Positions 17,266 to 27,365 are shown, counted from the first letter of the stretch. The stretch is 64,000 bases of DNA from Thermoflavifilum aggregans (GCF_002797735.1 NZ_PGFG01000001.1:2294001-2358000), one strand, 5' to 3'. Program-made: numbers and translations. The notes: generated by a model not told the origin, from the sequence alone.

Positions 17266-20184
17266 ATGCATCATGATCAGCAGGGTTATGCCCCCTTTGT
17301 TAGCCGGCATATAGGAACGTTTGGACAGGAATCCGCATTGTTGGAAACCATTGGTTTTAAAACTACGGATGAATTAATCGAAAAAACCATCCCGAAAGAC
17401 ATCAGACTTCAGACTCCTCTCCGGCTGCCACCGCCTGTGGATGAAGCCGGATTGCTCAGGGAACTGAAAACCTTATCGTTGCAAAATCAGCTCTTTCGTT
17501 CTTTCATAGGACAGGGCTATTATGGTACGCATACGCCGCCTGTCATTCAGCGCAACCTGTTTGAAAACCCCAACTGGTATACGCCTTACACACCCTATCA
17601 GGCCGAAATTTCGCAGGGGCGCCTGGAAAGCCTGCTCAACTTTCAGACGATGGTGGCTGATCTCACCGGCCTGCCCATTGCCAACGCTTCGTTGCTGGAT
17701 GAAGGCACCGCAGCTGCAGAGGCTATGCTGATGCTTTATCGTTATGCGCATGCCAATGAGAACAGTACCCGTCATCGCTTTTTCATCGATGTCAGGCTGT
17801 TTCCCCAGACCCTAGACGTATTGCTGACCCGCGCCGAGCCCCTGGGTATTGAATGGGTGCTGGGAAAATGGGAAGAAGCCCGGATTGATGAACAATTTTT
17901 CGGGGCCATTGTACAATATCCCGATCAGGAAGGGGCGATTCACGATTATCGGAGCTTCATCAGTCAGGTGCATGCTGCCGGAGCTTATGTGGTTATGGCT
18001 ACCGATTTGCTGGCATTGACCCTGCTTATGCCTCCGGGAGAAATGGATGCCGATGTGGCTGTGGGATCAACCCAGCGTTTCGGGGTGCCGATGGGCTACG
18101 GTGGACCTCATGCAGCATTTTTTGCAGCAAAAGAAATGTTCAAACGCTTTATACCGGGCCGGATCATTGGGGTGAGCGTGGATAGTCAGGGAAATCAGGC
18201 GCTTCGGATGGCTTTGCAAACCCGCGAACAGCATATCAAGCGGGAAAAAGCTACTTCCAATATCTGTACGGCTCAGGCGCTGCTGGCTAATATGGGAGCC
18301 ATGTATGCCGTGTATCATGGCCCCGAAGGACTGAAAAACATAGCCCTTCGGGTACACCAGCTCACGACAGCCCTTTACGAAGGATTGCATGAACTGGGCT
18401 ATGCCTGCAGCCACAACTATTTTTTTGATACCCTATGGATTGCCATAGATCAGCCCCAGGAGATCCGCCGCATTGCCGAAGCTTACCGTATCAATTTCCG
18501 GTATCCCGATCCGCAGCATGTGGGCATCTCACTCGACGAAACCACCACACCGGCAGATGTACTGGATATCCTGCATGTGTTTGCCCTGGCTAAAGGAGAA
18601 GATCGGGCACAGTTTACGCTTGCGGAGGAATCATCTACTTCTCGTCTGCCCAAAAATTTGCTACGCAGCTCAGCTTTCCTCACTCATCCGGTGTTTCATC
18701 AATATCACACCGAAACTCGCCTGATGCGCTATATCCATCAGCTGGAGAACAAAGACATAGCCCTAACCCGAAGCATGATACCTCTGGGGAGCTGCACGAT
18801 GAAGCTGAATGCAGCAGCAGAAATGCTACCTCTCAGCTGGCAACACTGGAGCCAAATACATCCTTTTGCTCCGCCAGAACAGGCCCGGGGCTATCAGGAA
18901 CTAATCAGGCGGCTGGGTGAGTATCTGTGTACCATCACAGGTCTGGATGTATGCAGTTTTCAGCCGAACAGTGGTGCCCAGGGTGAATATACAGGCCTGC
19001 TCACCATCAGGCGTTATTTTGCTGCTAAGGGTCAATCCCAGCGCCGCATCATGCTCATTCCATTGTCGGCTCATGGCACCAATCCTGCTAGCGCCGTGAT
19101 GGCCGGCATGCAGGTGGTTACCGTGAAAACCCTCGACAACGGATACATTGATCTGCAGGATTTCCGGGAAAAAGCTCATCAACATCGCAATGAACTGGCC
19201 GGAGTAATGATCACCTACCCCAGTACATACGGCATCTTTGAAGAGGAGATTAAGCAATTGTGTGAGATTGTACACGAATGCGGCGGATTGGTTTATCTGG
19301 ATGGTGCCAATATGAACGCCCAGATCGGACTTACCTCTCCGGCGATGATTGGTGCAGACATCTGCCATCTAAATCTGCATAAAACATTTGCCATTCCCCA
19401 TGGAGGCGGTGGACCCGGCATGGGACCCATTTGTGCCAAAAGCTTTCTAGCTCCCTACCTGCCCGACCATTATCTTTTCCATCAAAGCGAGTATCAGCAT
19501 AAAAACAATGGTCATCCGGCCACGCGTTATCATGCCGTAAGCTCAGCTCCTTATGGTTCATCCTATATCCTGATCATCAGCTATGCCTATATCCGGCTGC
19601 TGGGTGCTGAAGGGCTTCGCCGGGTAAGCGAGCATGCCATCCTGAATGCCAATTACATGAAAACCCGGCTGGAAAAAGCTTTCCCTGTGCTTTTCACAGG
19701 TCGGCATCATACCTGCGGGCATGAGTTTATCATCGATTTGCGACCCTTCCGGCAATCTGCTAATATCGAAGTGGAAGATGTGGCCAAAAGGCTCATGGAT
19801 TTTGGGTTCCATGCTCCTACCATTAGCTTCCCGGTTCCGGGCACCATGATGATTGAACCTACGGAAAGTGAAGACCGGGAAGAAATGGATCGCTTTTGCG
19901 ATGCCTTGCTGCAAATCCGCCAGGAAATTGAGGCTATTGCAGCGGGTAAAATGGACCGCCAGGATAACCCGCTCAAACATGCCCCACATACCCACTACAT
20001 GCTGGTAGCCGATCACTGGCCTCACGCCTATTCAAGGGAAATGGCTGCCTATCCGTTACCTTTTGTCCGGGAAAACAAATACTGGCCTCCGGTGAGCCGG
20101 ATCAATCAGACCCTGGGCGACCGGCATCTGATCTGTACCTGCCCACCGGTACATACCTACGCCAACCAGGAACAGGAAAATTAG
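17266..20184 (+). CDS. gcvP: Glycine dehydrogenase (decarboxylating), P-protein
   Basis: P-protein of the glycine cleavage system; it decarboxylates glycine using pyridoxal phosphate and passes the aminomethyl group to the H-protein. From 17266 the protein is 972 residues, the usual single-chain (fused alpha-beta) form. It begins with FVSRHIG, carries the MGYGGPHAAFFA segment in the first half and LGSCTMKLNAAAEMLPLSW in the second, with the PLP lysine in the NLHKTFAIPHGGGGPG motif. The 46 extra residues upstream are non-conserved and lie over a promoter box, so I excluded them. The other gcv genes are not in the window. Confidence 0.96.
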   Translation: MHHDQQGYAPFVSRHIGTFGQESALLETIGFKTTDELIEKTIPKDIRLQTPLRLPPPVDEAGLLRELKTLSLQNQLFRSFIGQGYYGTHTPPVIQRNLFENPNWYTPYTPYQAEISQGRLESLLNFQTMVADLTGLPIANASLLDEGTAAAEAMLMLYRYAHANENSTRHRFFIDVRLFPQTLDVLLTRAEPLGIEWVLGKWEEARIDEQFFGAIVQYPDQEGAIHDYRSFISQVHAAGAYVVMATDLLALTLLMPPGEMDADVAVGSTQRFGVPMGYGGPHAAFFAAKEMFKRFIPGRIIGVSVDSQGNQALRMALQTREQHIKREKATSNICTAQALLANMGAMYAVYHGPEGLKNIALRVHQLTTALYEGLHELGYACSHNYFFDTLWIAIDQPQEIRRIAEAYRINFRYPDPQHVGISLDETTTPADVLDILHVFALAKGEDRAQFTLAEESSTSRLPKNLLRSSAFLTHPVFHQYHTETRLMRYIHQLENKDIALTRSMIPLGSCTMKLNAAAEMLPLSWQHWSQIHPFAPPEQARGYQELIRRLGEYLCTITGLDVCSFQPNSGAQGEYTGLLTIRRYFAAKGQSQRRIMLIPLSAHGTNPASAVMAGMQVVTVKTLDNGYIDLQDFREKAHQHRNELAGVMITYPSTYGIFEEEIKQLCEIVHECGGLVYLDGANMNAQIGLTSPAMIGADICHLNLHKTFAIPHGGGGPGMGPICAKSFLAPYLPDHYLFHQSEYQHKNNGHPATRYHAVSSAPYGSSYILIISYAYIRLLGAEGLRRVSEHAILNANYMKTRLEKAFPVLFTGRHHTCGHEFIIDLRPFRQSANIEVEDVAKRLMDFGFHAPTISFPVPGTMMIEPTESEDREEMDRFCDALLQIRQEIEAIAAGKMDRQDNPLKHAPHTHYMLVADHWPHAYSREMAAYPLPFVRENKYWPPVSRINQTLGDRHLICTCPPVHTYANQEQEN

Positions 20185-20221
20185 CATACCGAAAAATCCA
20201 TGCTGTTTGTGCTGAAGGTAT

Positions 20222-20229
20222 TATATTTG
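20222..20229 (+). promoter_or_regulatory. Candidate -7 box for the APC permease gene
   Basis: TATATTTG matches TAnnTTTG and lies 48 bases before the ATG at 20278. A TTTG at 20206 is too close to serve as -33, so only the -7 element is supported. Confidence 0.4.
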
Positions 20230-20277
20230 GCCTGACGAATATATGACACAGTTATTGTAAGCGTTTAAAACACTCCT

Positions 20278-21939
20278 ATGAGTCGACTATTCATCACCAA
20301 ACCACTACAAAAACTCTTTGCTGAAGCTGCTGACACTGAAAAAGGATTAAAACGGGCACTCACCCGCACCAATCTGATTGCCTTGGGTATCGGAGCTATT
20401 ATCGGAGCCGGTATTTTCGTGCTCACCGGACAAGCCGCAGCTCAATACTCCGGCCCGGCCGTGGTAATTTCCTTTGTGATTGCAGCCATTGCATGCGGTT
20501 TTGCAGGCTTATGCTATGCCGAGTTTGCTTCGATGATCCCTATTGCCGGCTCGGCATATACCTATGCCTATGCCACGCTGGGTGAGTTTATCGCCTGGGT
20601 TATTGGCTGGGACCTGATCTTGGAATATCTGTTTGGCGCATCTACTGTGGCTGTGGGCTGGTCGGGCTATGTGACGAGTTTTCTCAAAGATATTGGCATC
20701 CATATCCCCGAATATCTTGCCAATGCTCCGGTGAAGTATGATCCGGCTAGCCATCAGCTTGTCGCTTCCGGAGCCTTCCTGAACCTGCCAGCTATGTTTA
20801 TCATTGCCCTCATGACCACTTTGCTGGTGATCGGCATCAAGGAGTCGGCCCGTTTCAACAATATCATTGTGTTTGTAAAACTCCTGGTGATTTTTCTCGT
20901 CATCGGATTTGGCATTCATTACATTGTTCCAGAAAACTATCATCCTTTTATTCCACCTAACGAAGGGACTTGGGGCATTTACGGCTGGAGCGGGGTATTC
21001 CGGGCAGCAGGAGTGATTTTCTTTGCCTATATCGGGTTTGACGCAGTATCCACCGCTGCACAGGAAGCCAAAAACCCACAAAAAGACATGCCCTGGGGTA
21101 TTCTGGGGTCTTTGCTGGTTTGCACCCTCCTGTATATTGCCATGGGTTTTGTGATGACCGGCATGGTGAATTATACTAAACTCAATGTGGCCGATCCGGT
21201 AGCCGTAGCCGTCAATGCTGCTGGTCCTTCCCTGTTCTGGCTCAGATTTCCGGTGAAAATTGGCGCCATTGCGGGCTTGAGCTCAGTGATTCTGGTTATG
21301 CTCATGGGGCAGCCCCGTATCTTTTACTCCATGGCCAATGATGGCCTGCTGCCCAAATCATTCAGCAAATTACATCCCCGTTTTCGTACACCTTACATTA
21401 CAACCATCGTAACAGGCCTGGTAGCCATGCTGGTGTCAGGAGTTTTTCCAATAGGCCTGTTGGGAGAACTGGTATCGATTGGCACCCTGCTGGCATTCAC
21501 CATTGTATCGGCAGGTATCCTGATTTTACGCAGGTCGAAACCTCACCTGCACCGGCCCTTTAAAACCCCTGGTTATCCGGTGGTGCCGTTCTTGGGAATT
21601 TTATTTCCTTTCCTGGTGATGCTCACCCTGCCTTTTGATACCTGGTTGCGGCTGATTCTCTGGATGGCACTTGGCCTGGATATTTTTTACCTATACAGCC
21701 AGCATCACAGCCATGTGGTCCGGGACATGGATACGCGGCCTGGGCGGCACTTTGCCATTGAAGCGCTGCCTGTTGTGCTGGTTACCTTGCTCTTGCTGGT
21801 AATGTCTTTCTTTTCTCCAGAAAAATGGGTACTATACGCAGCTATTATCCAGATTCTGGTATGCTTGTATGTGTTGGTGCGGCTTCGGAATGAAATCCGT
21901 ATCAGCCAACCGGCAGTCGTGAGTGAAGAAAAATCTTAA
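20278..21939 (+). CDS. APC-family amino acid permease
   Basis: A 553-residue inner-membrane transporter with about 12 or more hydrophobic helices. The N-terminal [19 protein letters not shown] is the glycine-rich helix that binds the amino-acid backbone in the APC superfamily, and [19 protein letters not shown] is the helix-6 region typical of the cationic amino acid transporter branch. The C-terminal additional helices and length also suggest that branch. Which amino acids it moves cannot be said. It follows gcvP, but the gap holds a separate promoter box, so cotranscription is not required. Confidence 0.92.
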   Translation: MSRLFITKPLQKLFAEAADTEKGLKRALTRTNLIALGIGAIIGAGIFVLTGQAAAQYSGPAVVISFVIAAIACGFAGLCYAEFASMIPIAGSAYTYAYATLGEFIAWVIGWDLILEYLFGASTVAVGWSGYVTSFLKDIGIHIPEYLANAPVKYDPASHQLVASGAFLNLPAMFIIALMTTLLVIGIKESARFNNIIVFVKLLVIFLVIGFGIHYIVPENYHPFIPPNEGTWGIYGWSGVFRAAGVIFFAYIGFDAVSTAAQEAKNPQKDMPWGILGSLLVCTLLYIAMGFVMTGMVNYTKLNVADPVAVAVNAAGPSLFWLRFPVKIGAIAGLSSVILVMLMGQPRIFYSMANDGLLPKSFSKLHPRFRTPYITTIVTGLVAMLVSGVFPIGLLGELVSIGTLLAFTIVSAGILILRRSKPHLHRPFKTPGYPVVPFLGILFPFLVMLTLPFDTWLRLILWMALGLDIFYLYSQHHSHVVRDMDTRPGRHFAIEALPVVLVTLLLLVMSFFSPEKWVLYAAIIQILVCLYVLVRLRNEIRISQPAVVSEEKS

Positions 21940-21973
21940 TGCATCATATAGTTGGTTTAATTTTAATTCAGCC

Positions 21974-22687
21974 ATGGGAAGAATATTTGAGGTACGGAAA
22001 GCGAAAATGTTTGCCCGGTGGGATCGGATGGCCAAACAATTTACCCGCCTGGGAAAAGAAATTGAGATTGCCGTCAAGCAGGGTGGCCCTGATCCGGAAA
22101 ACAATCCCACCCTGCGCAGAATCATCCAGAATGCCAAGAGCGTAAACATGCCCAAAGACCGGATTGAAGCCGCAATTAAACGGGCAATGGATAAAGACAA
22201 GTCGGCCTACGAAGAAATCATATACGAAGGATATGCCCCGCACGGGGTAGCTGTGCTGATTGAAACAGCTACTGACAACCCCACCCGCACCGTGGCTAAC
22301 CTGCGCATGTATTTCAACCGCGGAGGCGGAAGCCTGGCTACCAGCGGATCAGTTGCTTTTCTGTTCAAACGGATGGGTGAGTTTGTACTGGAAAAAGAAA
22401 AGCTGAAAGATCCTGACGAACTGGAACTGGAATTGATTGATTATGGTATGGAAGATTTCGGAGAAGACGAGGAAGGACATCTGATCGTTCGCACGGCTTT
22501 CCATGATTTCGGCCGGATGAACGAATTTCTTGAACAGAAGGCTATTCCCGTGGTGCGTGCCCAGCCGATATATATTCCCACCTCAGTGGTTGAACTGCCC
22601 GAACACGAGGCCCAGCAGGTGCTGGAACTGGTTGACAAACTCGAGCAGGACGACGATGTGCAGCACGTGTACCATAATCTGGTGTAA
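21974..22687 (+). CDS. YebC/PmpR-family protein
   Basis: About 237 residues, the normal length. The start at 21974 ([22 protein letters not shown]) is chosen because the extension from 21923 overlaps the end of the permease gene and is not conserved. Characteristic segments: [68 protein letters not shown]. Family members act as DNA-binding regulators or as ribosome-associated factors that relieve stalling (YebC/YeeN); the sequence does not say which applies here. Confidence 0.93.
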   Translation: MGRIFEVRKAKMFARWDRMAKQFTRLGKEIEIAVKQGGPDPENNPTLRRIIQNAKSVNMPKDRIEAAIKRAMDKDKSAYEEIIYEGYAPHGVAVLIETATDNPTRTVANLRMYFNRGGGSLATSGSVAFLFKRMGEFVLEKEKLKDPDELELELIDYGMEDFGEDEEGHLIVRTAFHDFGRMNEFLEQKAIPVVRAQPIYIPTSVVELPEHEAQQVLELVDKLEQDDDVQHVYHNLV

Positions 22688-22747
22688 ACTGAAGCAACCT
22701 TTTTCTGTTTCGTGACGACTCCAAAAGGTACTTAAACCCTTTATGTC

Positions 22748-23125
22748 ATGAAACAGTTCTTGTATCTTCTTTTCTGTGCGCTGATGCTGACCGGCTGGGC
22801 AGCTTGCAGCAAATCATCCAACAATTATGGTGGAGGCAACACGGGTGGGAATACCGGTGGAAACAGTGGCGGTTCATCAGGTAATATTATAAGTATCAGC
22901 AATTATAGTTTTTCACCCTCCAGCCTTACTATCGCCAAAGGAACTACCATCAAATGGACCAATCAGGATCCCGTCACCCACACCGTTACGGAGGATAATG
23001 GAAAATTTGATAGTGGCAATCTCCCATACGGGCAAAGCTATTCCTATACCTTTAGTGATACAGGCACCTACCACTATCATTGTTCCATACACACCTACAT
23101 GAAAGGTACTATCGTCGTGCAATGA
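22748..23125 (+). CDS. Cupredoxin-domain lipoprotein (plastocyanin-like)
   Basis: A 125-residue predicted lipoprotein. Residues 1-20 form a signal peptide ending in the lipobox Cys of GWAACSKSS. A Gly/Asn-rich flexible linker follows (repeats of GGNTGG/GGNSGG), then a single cupredoxin domain of about 85 residues. The type-1 copper ligands are visible: His in DPVTHTVTED, then Cys, His and Met in HYHCSIHTYMKG. It is likely an extracytoplasmic electron carrier or copper protein tethered by its linker. The partner is unknown. Its 3' end faces the M48 protease gene, with a 4-base gap and a small hairpin at the junction. Confidence 0.9.
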   Translation: MKQFLYLLFCALMLTGWAACSKSSNNYGGGNTGGNTGGNSGGSSGNIISISNYSFSPSSLTIAKGTTIKWTNQDPVTHTVTEDNGKFDSGNLPYGQSYSYTFSDTGTYHYHCSIHTYMKGTIVVQ

Positions 23126-23127
23126 AA

Positions 23128-23147
23128 TATCATCCTTGAGGATGATA
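23128..23147. terminator. Small convergent hairpin, weak terminator candidate
   Basis: An 8-bp perfect stem (TATCATCC/GGATGATA) with a TTGA loop sits across the end of the M48 gene and just after the cupredoxin stop. Neither side has a good T-run, so terminator function is uncertain. Confidence 0.3.
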
Positions 23148-23930
23148 GTACTTCATGGCTTCCGGAATCCATTTACGGATATCTGCAATGCGCTGGGCAT
23201 CACTGGGGTGATCACTGAGAAACACGGGTATCTGTCCGTTGCCGGCCTGGGACATACGTTGCCAGAAGTCCAGGGCTGCATGTGGATCATAGCCGGCCAG
23301 TGCCATGAAAATCAATCCCAGGTGATCGGCCTCTGACTCCTGCTTCCGGGAATGTGGCAAAACCACACCCAGTGTGCTGCCAATATCGTAAGCCTGAAGA
23401 AAGGCATCACGGGTTGCTTGGGGTTTTTCATTCATGAAAATGGCTAGCGCTTCTCCCCCGGCCTGCTGCAGCAATTGTTCCGACATGCGCTCAGCACCAT
23501 GCTGGGCAATGGCATGGGCAATTTCATGACCCATCACCACTGCCAATCCGTTTTCATCTTTTGTGTAGGGCAAAATGCCTGTATAAACCACCACTTTCCC
23601 GCCCGGCATGCACCAGGCATTAGCTTCCTTGCTCTCTACCAAATGAAATTCCCAATGATAGTTGGCCACCCGATCGGCATAACCATGCTGGGTAAGATAT
23701 TGGGTAATGGCCTGCGCCAACCGTTGCCCTACCCGCTGTACCATCTGAGCTTGCGTGCTGGTTGAAGGAACAACTTTGTTTTGGGAAAGAAAACTATGGT
23801 ATTCGGTGAGCGCCATCTGATCGAGCTGACTTTCAGGCACCAGATGAAGCTGTGATCTGCCTGTGATAGGCACACGTGAACAGCCGGATATGATCCATAA
23901 CACAATCGTCCAGGTAATGATTCGTTTCAT
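23130..23930 (-). CDS. M48-family lipoprotein metalloprotease
   Basis: A 266-residue protein with a lipoprotein signal (hydrophobic stretch ending in SGCSRVPITGRSQ) and an M48 peptidase domain. The zinc-binding helix is GHEIAHAIAQHGAERM (HExxH), and the third ligand Glu is in QESEADHLGL. The upstream segment NAWCMPGGKVVVYTGIL is also typical. It resembles the periplasmic/outer-membrane LoiP/YcaL/BepA-like proteases that process or quality-control envelope proteins, but lacks the TPR region of BepA. Substrate unknown. Confidence 0.92.
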   Translation of the reverse strand: MKRIITWTIVLWIISGCSRVPITGRSQLHLVPESQLDQMALTEYHSFLSQNKVVPSTSTQAQMVQRVGQRLAQAITQYLTQHGYADRVANYHWEFHLVESKEANAWCMPGGKVVVYTGILPYTKDENGLAVVMGHEIAHAIAQHGAERMSEQLLQQAGGEALAIFMNEKPQATRDAFLQAYDIGSTLGVVLPHSRKQESEADHLGLIFMALAGYDPHAALDFWQRMSQAGNGQIPVFLSDHPSDAQRIADIRKWIPEAMKYYHPQG

Positions 23931-24021
23931 GCATCACTGGTTTTTGGAAGTGAAATGATACAAACATTTTACAAGTATAAAAACAACGATTGTACCAGAG
24001 ATGAGCGGGTGATGATGGTTT

Positions 24022-24681
24022 TCAGGAATGGGGGTTCCGGTCAGATGACGATTTCCGTTTTTTAAACAGAGAAACCCGGTTTTCCCGACCATGTAACAAC
24101 CGTTGAATATTTTTCTGATGGGTAAGAATCACCAGCAAGGCAATGACAATGGCAAACAACTGATACACAAAAGCGTGTTCCCTGAAGATAAACAGGATCA
24201 GGAGCGGAAATGCAATGGCAGCCAGTATGGAGCTCAATGATACGTAGCGCGTGAGAAAAAGTACGAGTATAAATACGCCTACACAGCAAAGAGCAACCAC
24301 GGGCTGTATAGCCAGTACCATGCCGAACAGGGTAGCCACCCCTTTACCTCCCCGAAATTCGGCCCAGATAGGAAAGATGTGTCCCACCACGGCCGCAAGC
24401 CCAAGTGCCAGCTGAAAATTCATCAACTGGGAAGCGTGTTCGGGTTGGTTGTAATAAGGCAACAAATGAGCCAGTTGAATAGCTACCACACCTTTGAGCA
24501 TGTCCAGAATCATCACCACCGTACCAGCCCGGGGACCGAGAACCCGAAACGTATTGGTTGCCCCTGCATTACCGCTGCCATATTCCCGGATATCAATATG
24601 AAAAAAGCGTTTGCCGATCCAAACGGCATTGGATATGGACCCAATGAAATAGGCAAGAATAATCAGGAAAAGTTCAGACAT
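24022..24681 (-). CDS. plsY: Glycerol-3-phosphate acyltransferase PlsY
   Basis: Integral membrane acyltransferase that moves the acyl group from acyl-phosphate to glycerol 3-phosphate, the first step of phospholipid synthesis. The 219-residue protein has the family motifs YFIGSISNAVWIGK, DIREYGSGNAGATN, the Gly-rich segment RGGKGVATLFG, and about five to six membrane helices. A -7-like box lies 10 bases upstream of the ATG, in the short gap after pnp. Confidence 0.95.
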   Translation of the reverse strand: MSELFLIILAYFIGSISNAVWIGKRFFHIDIREYGSGNAGATNTFRVLGPRAGTVVMILDMLKGVVAIQLAHLLPYYNQPEHASQLMNFQLALGLAAVVGHIFPIWAEFRGGKGVATLFGMVLAIQPVVALCCVGVFILVLFLTRYVSLSSILAAIAFPLLILFIFREHAFVYQLFAIVIALLVILTHQKNIQRLLHGRENRVSLFKKRKSSSDRNPHS

Positions 24682-24691
24682 ACAGGCTTCA

Positions 24692-24699
24692 CAAATTTA
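24692..24699 (-). promoter_or_regulatory. Candidate -7 box for plsY
   Basis: TAAATTTG on the minus strand, exact TAnnTTTG, 10 bases before the plsY ATG; the transcript would have almost no leader. Confidence 0.42.
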
Positions 24700-24726
24700 A
24701 CAGAAAGCCATAATACGGAACTCCCC

Positions 24727-26961
24727 TTACTCTCCCTGCTCAGCTGTATTGCTACGGCCATGCCGCGGGTGGGAAGGAGATTGCCTGGAATGTGGCCGGG
24801 GTCCGCGCGGACGGTTATAAGCATTTACCTGAGGCTGGTGATAGCCTTCCGGCCGGGGTAATAAGGCCTTGCGGGAAAGTTTGAATTTTCCGGTCTTGGG
24901 ATCTGCACCCGTTAGTTTTACCTTGATTTTATCTCCTTCTTTGAGCACACCTTCCAGGCTATCGAGATGTTTCCATGACACTTCGGAGATGTGAAGCAAT
25001 CCCTGCCTGCCAGGTAAAAATTCCACGAATGCACCATAAGGCATCACGGCCTTTACCTCCCCTTCATAGGTTTCGCCCACCGTAGGCACGGCTACAATGC
25101 CTTTAATCCATTGGACTGCCTTTTCCAGGCTATGCTTATCGCTGCTGAAGATGCTCACTTCACCGGTAGCACCCACTTCTTCAATGCTGATGGTGGTTCC
25201 GGTTTCCCGTTGAATTTCCTGAATGATTTTACCGCCCGGACCAATAACGGCGCCAATAAATTCACGATCAATAAACATTTTCACCACACGAGGCGCATGG
25301 GGTTTGGGTTCTTCCCTATGTTGCGGAATGCACTGATACATGGCATCCAGAATAAACAAACGAGCCTGACGGGCCTGTTCAAGCGCTTCCCGCATCACAT
25401 CCATGCTCAGCCCATCCACCTTGATATCCATTTGCACACCACAAATACCCTCGCGAGTGCCGGCTACCTTGAAATCCATATCACCCAGATGATCCTCATC
25501 ACCCAAGATATCCGTGAGAATAGCATATTTGCCATCTTCCGGCCGCGAAATCAGCCCCATGGCGATACCACCCACATGTTTCGGGAGGGGCACGCCTGCA
25601 TCCATCAACGCCAATGAGCCTGCACAAACCGTTGCCATGGAAGAAGAACCATTTGATTCCAGAATGTCGGATACCACTCTTACGGTGTAGGGATAATCGC
25701 CGTTGGGCATCATTTGTTTCAGGGAACGAAGGGCAAGATTGCCATGGCCTATTTCACGACGGCCCGGCGCTCGCATCATCTTCACTTCACCCGTGGAGAA
25801 AGGCGGAAAATTATAATGCAGGATGAACTTGCTGTAATCCGATATAGCCGCTGTTTCAATCAACAGCTCATCTTCCGGGGTGCCTAAGGTAACCGTCGTC
25901 AGGGATTGGGTTTCCCCGCGGGTGAAAATGGCGGAACCATGGGTGGAAGGCAATACATCCACCTGCATATCGAGCGGACGGATATCTTTTAATCCACGCC
26001 CATCCAACCTGCGGCCTTCATCCAGAATCATGTTCCGCACGATTTCCCGTTGCAACTCATGGAAATAATAACCTACCAAAGGCTGATCTTCTGCAGGCAA
26101 TTCTCCCAACGCCTGGGTAATTTCTTCCTGCAGTTGCTTGAATGCTTCCGTACGCTGCTGCTTGGTAGTATTGGTATGTGCAATGGCCGAGATACGATCT
26201 TTGGCCAGTTCTGCAATCTTTTCCTTTAATGCTTCGTTTCGATGTGGTTTAGGATAATCTCTTTTGGGCTTTGCGCCGGCTTTCTCCCTGAGTTGTTGCT
26301 GAGCAGCAATTTGTATTTTGATAGCTTCATGAGCCAGCTGAATGGCCTGAACCAGATCTTCTTCCAGGCATTCCTTGCTTTCGCCCTCCACCATCAGAAT
26401 ATTTTTCTCTGTGGCGCCTACGATGAAATCCATATCGGCCGCGGCCAGCTGGCTGCGGGAAGGGTTGATGATAAACTGCCCATCCACACGTGCCACCCGC
26501 ACTTCAGAAATCAATTCCTGGATGGGAATGTCAGAAACTGCCAGTGCAGCCGATGCTGCCAATCCTGCCAGCGCATCAGGCATCACCTCTGCGTCGGATG
26601 AAACTAATGTAACCAGCACCTGTACATCACAGAAATAATCGTCCGGAAAAAGAGGACGCAAAGCCCGGTCAATCAGCCGGCTGATAAGTACTTCGTAGTC
26701 GGACAATTTGCCCTCACGTTTGAAAAAGGAGCCAGGAATGCGACCTGCAGCAGCAAAACTTTCTCGGTAATCTACAATCAACGGGAAAAAATCCTGCCCT
26801 TCCTTCGGCTCTTTACCGGCCACCACGGTAGCTAGCAGAATGCAATCACCCATGCGTACAGTAACGGCTCCATCGGCCTGGCGGGCCAGCCTCCCTGTTT
26901 CAATTTCAACTTTGCGGCCATCGCCCAAATCAAATTCAACAGTTATAGGTTGCAAACTCAT
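24727..26961 (-). CDS. pnp: Polyribonucleotide nucleotidyltransferase (PNPase)
   Basis: Phosphorolytic 3'-5' exoribonuclease of the RNA degradosome-type machinery. The 744-residue protein has two RNase PH-like domains (first with RESFAAAGRIPGSFFKREGK, second with TSLTTVTLGTPEDE-like and APGRREIGHGNLA), then a KH domain (FIGAVIGPGGKIIQEIQ) and an S1 domain (VGETYEGEVKAVMPYGAFVEF), ending in a basic/Gly-Pro-rich tail. Length and order are canonical. It follows rpsO on the same strand, separated by a strong intrinsic terminator, so only read-through or a separate promoter would drive it. Confidence 0.97.
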   Translation of the reverse strand: MSLQPITVEFDLGDGRKVEIETGRLARQADGAVTVRMGDCILLATVVAGKEPKEGQDFFPLIVDYRESFAAAGRIPGSFFKREGKLSDYEVLISRLIDRALRPLFPDDYFCDVQVLVTLVSSDAEVMPDALAGLAASAALAVSDIPIQELISEVRVARVDGQFIINPSRSQLAAADMDFIVGATEKNILMVEGESKECLEEDLVQAIQLAHEAIKIQIAAQQQLREKAGAKPKRDYPKPHRNEALKEKIAELAKDRISAIAHTNTTKQQRTEAFKQLQEEITQALGELPAEDQPLVGYYFHELQREIVRNMILDEGRRLDGRGLKDIRPLDMQVDVLPSTHGSAIFTRGETQSLTTVTLGTPEDELLIETAAISDYSKFILHYNFPPFSTGEVKMMRAPGRREIGHGNLALRSLKQMMPNGDYPYTVRVVSDILESNGSSSMATVCAGSLALMDAGVPLPKHVGGIAMGLISRPEDGKYAILTDILGDEDHLGDMDFKVAGTREGICGVQMDIKVDGLSMDVMREALEQARQARLFILDAMYQCIPQHREEPKPHAPRVVKMFIDREFIGAVIGPGGKIIQEIQRETGTTISIEEVGATGEVSIFSSDKHSLEKAVQWIKGIVAVPTVGETYEGEVKAVMPYGAFVEFLPGRQGLLHISEVSWKHLDSLEGVLKEGDKIKVKLTGADPKTGKFKLSRKALLPRPEGYHQPQVNAYNRPRGPRPHSRQSPSHPRHGRSNTAEQGE

Positions 26962-26995
26962 AGTTAGTTCCTTTTATTTTATCAGTTCAGGATAT

Positions 26996-27035
26996 AAAAA
27001 AACTATTCCCAACACGCATCACGGGTTGGGAATAG
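26996..27035 (-). terminator. Intrinsic terminator/attenuator between rpsO and pnp
   Basis: An 11-bp perfect stem (27025-27035 with 27003-27013 read on the minus strand) with an 11-base loop, followed by seven T residues on the minus strand (26996-27002). It lies 19 bases after the rpsO stop and before pnp, the place where an rpsO-pnp attenuator is expected. Confidence 0.82.
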
Positions 27036-27054
27036 CCAGTCATGAAAACCAGGT

Positions 27055-27330
27055 TTATTTTCTTAAGCCAAGCTTGTCAATCAACGACCGGTAGGCTTCC
27101 AGATTGGTTCTCGACAAATACGTCAGCAACCGCTTGCGCTGCCCTACCAGTTTCATGAGGCCACGGGTGGTGGAAAAATCTTTTTTGTGTTGTTTCAAAT
27201 GTTCGGAAATATGATCAATCCGATAGGTAAGCAGAGCAATCTGGGCACATACATCGCCCGTATTTTTCTCATGGCCTCCGTATTCTTTAATCAGCTCTGC
27301 CTTTTTTTCACTCGTAAAATAAGATGACAT
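27055..27330 (-). CDS. rpsO: Small ribosomal subunit protein uS15
   Basis: A 91-residue ribosomal protein of the 30S platform that binds 16S rRNA early in assembly. Conserved segments: DVCAQIALLTYRIDHISEHL, HKKDFSTTRGLMKLVGQR and KRLLTYLSRTNLEAY. The start at 27330 (MSSYFTSEKK) is preferred because a 10-residue extension beginning at 27360 would overlap the -7 box at 27358-27365. It is followed by an intrinsic terminator and pnp, as in many bacteria. Confidence 0.96.
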   Translation of the reverse strand: MSSYFTSEKKAELIKEYGGHEKNTGDVCAQIALLTYRIDHISEHLKQHKKDFSTTRGLMKLVGQRKRLLTYLSRTNLEAYRSLIDKLGLRK

Positions 27331-27357
27331 GGGAATATCGCTTAAAATAAATCTTTG

Positions 27358-27365
27358 CAAAGGTA
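27358..27365 (-). promoter_or_regulatory. Candidate -7 box for rpsO
   Basis: TACCTTTG on the minus strand, exact TAnnTTTG, 27 bases before the chosen ATG. It decides the start of rpsO in favour of 27330. No clear -33 TTG. Confidence 0.5.

Noticed and set aside
20206-20209. TTTG as the -33 element for the permease gene
   Set aside because: Only 12 bases from the -7 box; usual spacing is about 19-21.
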